A stretch of DNA of 38,902 bases, taken from positions 72,211 through 111,112 of the forward strand of contig FR896071.1 of assembly GCA_000435475.1 (NCBI GenBank), read 5' to 3'. The position numbers and the translations under genes were made by a program. Under the pieces are notes generated by a model that saw only the letters and a list, made by a program, of their open reading frames with translations, was not told the DNA's origin and made no database searches. Each line of letters opens with the position of its first letter. Positions within the stretch are counted from its first letter, which is position 1. Positions 33,610 through 38,902 of this stretch are shown piece after piece. Source of the stretch: Cryptobacterium sp. CAG:338 (lineage in GTDB: Bacteria; Actinomycetota; Coriobacteriia; Coriobacteriales; Eggerthellaceae).

Positions 33610-34929
33610 TTAGATACGATCGGTGTCCTTTGCGTTTGCTTGGGCAAATTCCTGAACATCAACCGAAATACTGTGCTGGATAGGCTTCCAGGATGCCTTC
33701 TTCACCAAAGCTACCAAGGCAATCGGGATATAGGTAATCATGAACAGAGGGAACGTGAACATATACATGATTTTCTTGTGCGCTGGAGCATGTATGTTAT
33801 CCCATTCGGTAAAGGTGGTCAGCGCGCCAAACATAAACATAAACAAGGTGAAGTTAAACAGACAGAAGAAGATAGAAGAAAGCGACGAAGTGATCATCAC
33901 CCCGGTCGACATGACCCCCGTTACGCCCAAGATAATAATAGCCGCATTGAAAACGATCGTAATAATAGTAAGCAGCATAGCAGGACATACCGTCATGAGC
34001 ATGTCATAGCAGGCAAAGCGTGATCCTTTAGGATTGGTAAAAATGCCCTTAAACAGCTTTCCGCCATACCCAAAAAACACTTGATAAAAGCCCTTAGCCC
34101 AACGAAAACGCTGATTCCATGAATCACGGAACGTCAGAGGCTGCTCATCGTAGAGCATCGCGGTAGGACAATAAGCAATACGACGCCCATGGATAATACT
34201 GTCGGTAGAAAATTCGATATCTTCGGTAAGCAAATGGTATTTCCATCCGCCCATTTCATCGATTACTTTTGCACTGATAAAAAAGCCGGTGCCCGAAACC
34301 ATGCAGCTGGAACCTAGCGTAAGACGAGCCTGAGAGAGGTATTTAGCTTCGCGCATAAACCACACCGCATAGCCTGCCGTTATCCAGTTAGAACCATAGT
34401 TTTTAGAATTGCGATAGCTCGTTGAAGCAAGTGCACCGTTGTCAAACACCTTATTCATTTCACGGAAGTAGTTAACGTCCAAAACGTTGTCCGCATCAAA
34501 GACGAAATAGGCTTCATAGTTGTTGTCTGCGTAATGCTGACGAATGCAAGCAAAGCCATAATCGAGCGCATAGCCTTTGCCAATCTCTTCTTTGTTAAAG
34601 CGAGGAAAGACAATCGCACCTGCCTCTTGAGCAACTGCCGCCGTATTATCGGTGCAATTATCAGCAATAACAAAAATATCGATAAGCTCTTGCGGGTAAT
34701 TTTGTACACGAATGCTGTGGATAAGATCACCAATTACGGCATTTTCGTTGCGCGCAGAAATCAGAACAGCGTAACGATGGTTTTTCTTAGCGGTAAGCTC
34801 AGGAGGCTTTTTAGCCAAGGAAATGAACACGTAGATGATCTGATAAGCGTAGCAACAGGTGAACACTACGAAAACACACATGTTGAAAAAGTCCACAAAT
34901 GAAAGGGACGATAACATTTCCTCTAACAC
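33610..34929 (-). CDS. Processive family 2 glycosyltransferase, membrane-bound
   Basis: Resembles cellulose/hyaluronan-synthase-like enzymes that polymerise and export a glycan. One membrane segment near the N-terminus is followed by the GT2 domain with VLISARNENAVIG, ADNCTDN, DxD in FVFDADNVLD, TED in LLTEDIEFS and QRFRW in WNQRFRWAKG. The C-terminal third has three or four membrane segments. GTG 34929 was chosen because AAGGAG lies five bases upstream. ATG 34947 has no proper site, and ATG 34917 is possible. Length 439. No PilZ domain or partner subunit gene is adjacent. The product glycan is unknown. Confidence 0.88.
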   Translation of the reverse strand: MLEEMLSSLSFVDFFNMCVFVVFTCCYAYQIIYVFISLAKKPPELTAKKNHRYAVLISARNENAVIGDLIHSIRVQNYPQELIDIFVIADNCTDNTAAVAQEAGAIVFPRFNKEEIGKGYALDYGFACIRQHYADNNYEAYFVFDADNVLDVNYFREMNKVFDNGALASTSYRNSKNYGSNWITAGYAVWFMREAKYLSQARLTLGSSCMVSGTGFFISAKVIDEMGGWKYHLLTEDIEFSTDSIIHGRRIAYCPTAMLYDEQPLTFRDSWNQRFRWAKGFYQVFFGYGGKLFKGIFTNPKGSRFACYDMLMTVCPAMLLTIITIVFNAAIIILGVTGVMSTGVMITSSLSSIFFCLFNFTLFMFMFGALTTFTEWDNIHAPAHKKIMYMFTFPLFMITYIPIALVALVKKASWKPIQHSISVDVQEFAQANAKDTDRI

Positions 34930-35229
34930 AAAGGCTCCTTTAGCCATGCCTTATTATCTCAATGCGCCTTTAGAATACTAAAGTACGCTTTTCTTTTACC
35001 TCTTCTGTACGCCTTGTCTTTGGCGCACAACTTGCCTTTCGGGATTATAGACTTTTATCAATGGCAAGGCACGTTAAGTAAACAATTTGTTGCTTCTTGT
35101 CCTAAGAAATCCCTTGGTTTCGCATTCCGAACACGATGTCTGCACAATGCCTCCACACTCTTCGAGCTTCCCGTGGTACCCTTTTAATAAGAAGGAACCG
35201 ACTATACCAATACAGATAAGAGGCTTCCC
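34930..35229. other. Divergent intergenic region between the processive GT2 and ahcY
   Basis: On the minus strand a perfect TATAAT (35044-35049) lies about 115 bases before the glycosyltransferase start, with no good -35. It is framed by an inverted repeat CTTGCC (35031-35036) / GGCAAG (35063-35068). On the plus strand TTGGCG-17-GATTAT overlaps it as a weak candidate for ahcY. No SAH riboswitch consensus was found before ahcY. No gene was seen. Confidence 0.45.
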
Positions 35230-36489
35230 ATGAACTATGACATTAAAGACATTTCTCTTGCAGATGCCGGTCTAGACCGCATTCTTTGGGCAGATCGCGA
35301 CATGCCAGTACTTGCTTCTATCCGCGAACGTTTCGAAAAAGAAAAACCCCTGCAGGGAGTCCGCATTGGTGCCTGCCTGCACGTTACCACTGAAACTGCC
35401 AACCTGATGCGCACCTTGAAAGCGGGCGGCGCCGAAGTGACACTCTGCGCATCCAACCCTCTTTCGACCCAAGATGATACCGCGGCAGCGTTGGTGAAGC
35501 ATTTCGAAATCCCTGTTTATGCCATCAAGGGCGAAAACACTCAAACCTACTACGAACATGTCGATGCCATCATCGATACCCTGCCTCAAATCACTATGGA
35601 TGATGGTGCAGACGTTGTCGGTCGCATTCATGAAACACGTACCGATGCACTAGAAACCATCATCGGCGGCACCGAAGAAACCACCACGGGCGTTATCCGC
35701 TTGGCTGCCATGGCGAAACAAGGTGCTCTGAAATACCCCATCATCGCAGTAAATGAAGCGAAGACAAAGCACTTCTTCGACAATCGTTACGGCACTGGTC
35801 AATCCACGCTTGACGGTATCATTCGCGCTACCAACCGCTTGCTGGCTGGACGCACTCTCGTTGTTTCCGGCTACGGCTGGTGCGGTCGCGGCGTTGCAAT
35901 GCGTGGTCGCGGCATGGGTGCACAAGTTATTGTGTGTGAAGTTGATCCCTTGAAGGCTCTTGAAGCCATCATGGATGGTTTCCGTGTCATGCCCGCCGTA
36001 GAAGCTGCTGCACTTTGCGATGTGTGGGTAACCGTTACGGGCGACTTGAATGTTATCGATGGTCCCATGTTTGAAAACATGAAGGACGGCGCCATCGTAT
36101 GCAATTCCGGCCATTTTAATTCTGAAATCAACATCCCTTGGCTAGAAGAAAACGCCACCGAGCATAAAACGCTTCGTCCTTTCGTGGAAGAATACACTTT
36201 ACCAAATGGCAGAAAGGTAGTTTTGCTTGCAGAAGGCAGACTCGTAAATCTCTCTTGCGCTGAAGGTCACCCTGCTTCGGTTATGGACATGAGTTTTGCA
36301 AACCAAGCTTTATGTGCGGAATTTATGGCAAAACATTCAGACGAAATGGAACCTGATTGCTACGATGTTCCTGCGGATATCGATAACACCATTGCGCGTC
36401 TGAAGCTCGAAACTCTTGGAGTAACCATCGATACGTTAACCCCAGAACAAGCTGCATATCTTAATTCTTGGCAGATGGGTACCGTATAA
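35230..36489 (+). CDS. ahcY: S-adenosylhomocysteine hydrolase, compact archaeal/Thermotoga-like type
   Basis: Splits S-adenosylhomocysteine to adenosine and homocysteine using bound NAD; some archaeal relatives use S-inosylhomocysteine. Family sequences: GACLHVTTETANLM, EETTTGVIRL, the catalytic NEAKTKHFFDNRYGTGQS, the NAD loop GYGWCGRGVAMRGRG and NSGHFNSEI. At 419 residues it lacks the insert of the longer enzymes. It ends SWQMGTV rather than in the KPDHYRY tail. AGAGG precedes the ATG. Codon use is biased to C-ending codons with no AGA or TTA until about codon 310, after which AGA, TTA and TTT appear. Strong expression is likely. Confidence 0.94.
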   Translation: MNYDIKDISLADAGLDRILWADRDMPVLASIRERFEKEKPLQGVRIGACLHVTTETANLMRTLKAGGAEVTLCASNPLSTQDDTAAALVKHFEIPVYAIKGENTQTYYEHVDAIIDTLPQITMDDGADVVGRIHETRTDALETIIGGTEETTTGVIRLAAMAKQGALKYPIIAVNEAKTKHFFDNRYGTGQSTLDGIIRATNRLLAGRTLVVSGYGWCGRGVAMRGRGMGAQVIVCEVDPLKALEAIMDGFRVMPAVEAAALCDVWVTVTGDLNVIDGPMFENMKDGAIVCNSGHFNSEINIPWLEENATEHKTLRPFVEEYTLPNGRKVVLLAEGRLVNLSCAEGHPASVMDMSFANQALCAEFMAKHSDEMEPDCYDVPADIDNTIARLKLETLGVTIDTLTPEQAAYLNSWQMGTV

Positions 36490-36504
36490 AACTACTTAAA
36501 CTTC

Positions 36505-36549
36505 AAAGGGGCTACACCAAAATCATTTTTGATACAGCCCCTTTATTTG
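36505..36549 (+). terminator. Terminator of ahcY
   Basis: AAAGGGGCT paired with AGCCCCTTT (9 bp) encloses a smaller ATCA/TGAT hairpin and is followed by ATTTGT. It lies 16 bases after the ahcY stop. Confidence 0.85.
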
Positions 36550-36615
36550 TAGCGAATCGCCAAGATAAGAAAGCTCGACGAGAACTTATATAAAGAGGAG
36601 TTAAAGGAGAAAACT

Positions 36616-36978
36616 ATGCCAGTCTACAAGAATCGCGAAACCCAACGAGTAGAAAAGGTAAATGGCGGAGAAGGCTTTATGATTCGCGACCGTCTGCTCT
36701 CTGAGGAGAAAATTGCCGAAGTCGGTGGTAAGTGCACCTATATTTCTCAAATTACCGTAGAGCCAGCCAGTTCTCTGGGTATTCACAAACATGAGGGTGA
36801 ATGCGAATTATATTTTGTAACTTCTGGCAAAGCGCTCTACACCGAAAATGACGTTGAATACGAAGTAGTTCCAGGAGATGCCATGCTTTGTGAAAGCGGC
36901 AGCACTCACGGCATCAAAAATGCCAGCGATACCGAACCTTTAACGTTCGTTGCCGTAATCATGCAGGATCCCGAATAA
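36616..36978 (+). CDS. Cupin-domain protein
   Basis: A 120-residue single-domain beta-barrel protein. Cupin motif 1 reads IHKHEGECELYFVTSGKA with two histidines and the glutamate that usually bind a metal. Motif 2 reads VVPGDAMLCESGSTHGIKN, supplying the last histidine. No extra domain is present, so the substrate is unknown; small cupins act as isomerases, oxygenases or sensors. AAAGGAG lies about eight bases before the ATG. It is separated from ahcY by a terminator. Confidence 0.9.
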   Translation: MPVYKNRETQRVEKVNGGEGFMIRDRLLSEEKIAEVGGKCTYISQITVEPASSLGIHKHEGECELYFVTSGKALYTENDVEYEVVPGDAMLCESGSTHGIKNASDTEPLTFVAVIMQDPE

Positions 36979-37030
36979 TCTACCCATCCTGAATAATTTG
37001 CCTACTTTGAAACCATCGTTTGATTGCATT

Positions 37031-37067
37031 ACCCCTGCTCTTGATAAAAGAACAGGGGTGCTTTATT
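37031..37067 (+). terminator. Terminator of the cupin gene
   Basis: ACCCCTG paired with CAGGGGT, one mismatch, then TCTT/AAGA to a five-base loop, followed by GCTTTATT. It begins 53 bases after the cupin stop. Confidence 0.75.
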
Positions 37068-37070
37068 GCT

Positions 37071-37100
37071 CTTTTCGGGCACATTCTTTTCGGGCACAAC
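37071..37100. repeat. 15-bp tandem duplication
   Basis: CTTTTCGGGCACATT (37071-37085) is followed directly by CTTTTCGGGCACAAC (37086-37100), two mismatches at the end. Confidence 0.8.
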
Positions 37101-37118
37101 ACCCATCGATAATCTCTA

Positions 37119-37196
37119 GATACAACATTCAACAATAAGCTTCAGACCCAAGATTTAACGACAAACTTCCGACACAACATTCAACGACAAGCACCA
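37119..37196. repeat. Three degenerate 26-bp tandem repeats
   Basis: Units start at 37119, 37145 and 37171 with an exact 26-base period. The shared pattern is GAyaCAACATTCAACGACAAG followed by about five variable bases. The first and third are closest; the middle one reads CCCAAGATTTAACGACAAAC in its core. There are no spacers, so this is not a CRISPR array. Confidence 0.8.
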
Positions 37197-37291
37197 ATAA
37201 AGGGCAAACACACCTTACTGTAGCGCTAAATCATTTCTTCTACTTTTGTACTAAACTTACATATCGACAAAACGATCAACAAGGAGCACTC

Positions 37292-37519
37292 ATGCTAGAA
37301 GAATTATCCGAACAGCAGATCTTAGCAGCACGTACGGTACTTGAATATGCCGACATTGAACCTAACGACGATAATCTTCGCCGCTACATTTCATGGGAAA
37401 TCGTAACGTTTACCGAGGACGCAAAAGGTCATTACTGCTGGTATATGGACGATGAAGGCAACGAGATTTGTATCCATGTGGAAACACTCGAAGAAATCGA
37501 TACCTACGACTTTGAATAA
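37292..37519 (+). CDS. Small acidic protein of unknown function, 75 residues
   Basis: Not recognised. The start is supported by AAGGAG eight bases before ATG 37292. The product is strongly acidic. It has a helical N-terminal half (LSEQQILAARTVLEYADIEP, NLRRYISWEIV) and a beta-like C-terminal half (GHYCWYMDDEGNEICIHVE). There is no signal peptide or membrane segment. It lies between two arrays of degenerate ~26-bp repeats, and no gene nearby suggests a role. Confidence 0.7.
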   Translation: MLEELSEQQILAARTVLEYADIEPNDDNLRRYISWEIVTFTEDAKGHYCWYMDDEGNEICIHVETLEEIDTYDFE

Positions 37520-37539
37520 GGGTGTCATCGGTAGTTATC

Positions 37540-37642
37540 AAATCTGCCATCTTATTACGACAAGCAAATCCGCCAGCTTATTACAGTAAATCTGCCACGG
37601 CGTATTACAGCACGTAAATCTTCCACAGCATATTGCAGCAAG
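37540..37642. repeat. Four degenerate ~26-bp tandem repeats
   Basis: Units begin at 37540, 37566, 37588 and 37616 (lengths 26, 22, 28 and 27). Each opens AAATCyGCCA or a close variant, followed by a TATTACAGCA-like half. The first unit ends ACGACAAGC, the same core as in the array at 37119-37196. Confidence 0.75.
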
Positions 37643-37700
37643 TCTCGAGCTACGTAACTAACAACTTCAAACCAGAAATTTCGGCAAATCAGAATTTAGC

Positions 37701-37742
37701 AAAAACAAACAAGCCACCGAAGCAGTATGCCTCGGTGGCTTG
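37701..37742 (-). terminator. Terminator after tRNA-Thr
   Basis: CAAGCCACCGA with TCGGTGGCTTG (11 bp, 11-base loop), followed on the minus strand by TTTGTTTTT. It lies ten bases beyond the tRNA. Confidence 0.92.
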
Positions 37743-37752
37743 CGAAAATGCG

Positions 37753-37827
37753 TGGTGCCGGCAACAGGAATCGAACCCGCAACCCACTGATTACAAATCA
37801 GTTGCGCTACCGTTGCGCCATGCCGGC
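37753..37827 (-). tRNA. tRNA-Thr (anticodon TGT)
   Basis: The minus strand cloverleaf has acceptor GCCGGCA with TGCCGGC, D-arm GCGCAACGGTAGCGC, anticodon stem ACTGA/TCAGT with loop TTTGTAA (anticodon TGT), and T-arm GCGGGTTCGATTCCTGT with two G-T pairs. CCA is encoded. Length 75. Confidence 0.96.
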
Positions 37828-37874
37828 AAAAAGCGTTACCCATTATGCCATAAGTTTATAAAAATGCGAACCAC

Positions 37875-38858
37875 TTATTTGGAAATAACTCCCGTACCAT
37901 CAAAAGTTGGTATAAAGCTTTCCGTAGCAGCTCCACCCTCTTGCCAGAAATAGTCTTCAATGCCTAAATAATCCGCATAGTCGAGAACCGATTCATACTC
38001 TTCGTTAGAAACTTTACCCGACAAGCCATAGCGCACAAGATCACCACGTAGAGGCGTATACTGATTCATGATGCTTAAGCGGATCTTATTTCCATAACGC
38101 TCATGCAAAACCCTGAGAACCTGGAATGACTCCTCTATGTGGCCCGGTAGAACTAAATGACGAACTATTATGCCTTTTTCAAGTAATCCTTGAGCATTTT
38201 CACTCCAAAAGCCAACCTGAGCAACCATTTCGTCTAACGCCACAAGCGCAACCTCGGGATAGTTGGCAGCATGAGAAAGCTTTCTTGCAACCTCTGGAGA
38301 AACGTATTTAAAATCGGCAAGATAAATATCAACAAGGCCTTTTAGCAGTCGGAGGCTTTCAACTGAATCATAACTTGAGGTGTTATACACCACAGGAATA
38401 ACGAGCCGATCACCACTAGAGCCACCATTAACCACATTGCTTTCAGAAAACTCTTCAGCAGACACCTTGCGCAATTGACGCAATGCCTCGGCAATCGTAG
38501 GGACATAATGAGAAGGCGTTACCAAGTTAATGTTTGCTGCATGTTCTTCATTTTGAAGCCGAAGAAGAGTTTGCTTTAACTGCTCAAATCCAACTTCAAT
38601 TCCCGCCCCTGCCACCAGGTCTTCATTCTGGCAATAGACGCATCCAAGCGGGCAATACGAGAAAAACACCGCGCCGCTCCCTTGCTCTCCCACAAGGCAA
38701 GGCTCTTCCCACCAATGAAGCGCCGCACGCCCAATACGGAGTTCGGCAGGGGCCTTGCAAACCCCTAGCTCTCCTATCGCGCGATTAACTCCACAGGCAC
38801 GAGGACACACCGTACAGGCCTCATATGAGACGTTATGCCTTATCGCTGTATCCATCAC
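37875..38858 (-). CDS. PflX-type radical SAM protein (COG1313-like)
   Basis: Resembles the PflX family, radical SAM proteins related to pyruvate formate-lyase activases but of unknown target. An N-terminal cysteine motif CTVCPRACGVNR is followed by ELGVCKAP. The radical SAM cluster motif CPLGCVYCQN (C-x3-C-x2-C) is near residues 69-78. Further family sequences are ALHWWEEPCL, INLVTPSHYVP, IPVVYNTSSYDS and DIYLADFKYVSP. A ~20-residue Ser/Asn/Gly-rich insert lies before IPVVYN. Start is GTG 38858 or the next codon, ATG 38855; a stop codon precedes it directly and no clear ribosome binding site is visible. Length 327. Confidence 0.88.
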   Translation of the reverse strand: MMDTAIRHNVSYEACTVCPRACGVNRAIGELGVCKAPAELRIGRAALHWWEEPCLVGEQGSGAVFFSYCPLGCVYCQNEDLVAGAGIEVGFEQLKQTLLRLQNEEHAANINLVTPSHYVPTIAEALRQLRKVSAEEFSESNVVNGGSSGDRLVIPVVYNTSSYDSVESLRLLKGLVDIYLADFKYVSPEVARKLSHAANYPEVALVALDEMVAQVGFWSENAQGLLEKGIIVRHLVLPGHIEESFQVLRVLHERYGNKIRLSIMNQYTPLRGDLVRYGLSGKVSNEEYESVLDYADYLGIEDYFWQEGGAATESFIPTFDGTGVISK

Positions 38859-38902
38859 TTACCACTGCATCCATTAACTAAATTCCTTTGTGCTATTTCA
38901 GG

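Larger units (their letters stand above)
36979..37291. other. Intergenic region with terminator and two repeat blocks
   Basis: Holds the cupin terminator, a 15-bp tandem duplication and three 26-bp tandem repeats. The remaining stretch 37197-37280 has no hairpin. A promoter for the 75-residue protein was not clear. Confidence 0.6.

Noticed and set aside
33640..34902. Plus-strand frames of 89-127 codons opposite the processive glycosyltransferase
   Set aside because: They are antisense shadows of a gene with clear family motifs and lack start signals.
34930..35229. SAH riboswitch before ahcY
   Set aside because: The consensus core was not seen upstream of the start.
35272..36197. Minus-strand frames of 108-154 codons opposite ahcY
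   Set aside because: Antisense shadows produced by the strong codon bias of ahcY.
37071..37642. CRISPR array
   Set aside because: The repeats are directly joined, degenerate and without unique spacers, and no cas gene is present.
37633..37953. 106-codon plus-strand frame over tRNA-Thr
   Set aside because: It runs through a tRNA gene, its terminator and the 3' end of the radical SAM gene.

Overview
The window reads as chromosomal DNA of a bacterium of intermediate G+C (about 45% by eye, not computed). It is probably an actinomycete of the class Coriobacteriia. This is inferred from a GlnR-type orphan regulator next to a short class-I glutamine synthetase, MEP-pathway isoprenoid genes, an HtrA protease with a Pro/Gln-rich cytosolic N-terminus, and a PolA with no visible proofreading residues. 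No phage, IS element, CRISPR array or rRNA was seen. Most genes are on the minus strand and run from high to low coordinates. The nadD end at base 1 is cut by the window edge.

Layout. Bases 1-5045: the ribosomal protein operon rplU-rpmA with a clear sigma70-type promoter, a terminator, then obg-proB-proA-nadD in a tightly packed run. Bases 5144-10081: polA with its own promoter, and glnA followed by a GlnR-like regulator, with a GAAAC-N6-GAAAC element at the glnA promoter. Bases 10246-11845: a MetNI-type importer pair without its binding protein. Bases 12029-17546: a cell-surface glycan block with two large paralogous double-GT2 glycosyltransferases and a GtrA-family membrane protein. Bases 17605-19620: tRNA-Glu, a NifX-like protein, a DUF523 protein, tRNA-Ala and an unknown 110-residue protein.

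Bases 19746-29498 form one long run: pyrH, frr, uppS, cdsA, dxr, a site-2 protease, ispG, proS and a U32 tRNA-hydroxylation-type enzyme. Within it uppS to proS abut or overlap, and the other junctions are 20-37 nt. It joins translation factors to the MEP/undecaprenyl/phospholipid supply line. Bases 29671-32711: an HtrA protease and a polar amino-acid-type binding lipoprotein with an unusually long leader. Its promoter carries palindromic TTCAACT/AGTTGAA sites that also face the divergent comF-like gene. Bases 33610-36978: a processive membrane GT2, a compact archaeal/Thermotoga-type S-adenosylhomocysteine hydrolase and a cupin. Bases 37071-38858: a 75-residue acidic orphan protein between two arrays of degenerate ~26-bp tandem repeats, tRNA-Thr, and a PflX-type radical SAM protein.

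Most of the window is ordinary housekeeping. The items most worth a second look are the site-2 protease that has lost its PDZ domain and gained a winged-helix-like cytosolic insert, the long structured leader and operator cluster at 32320-32711, the repeat arrays around 37292-37519, the GlnR-type element and regulator at glnA, and the paired glycosyltransferases whose first catalytic domain looks dead.
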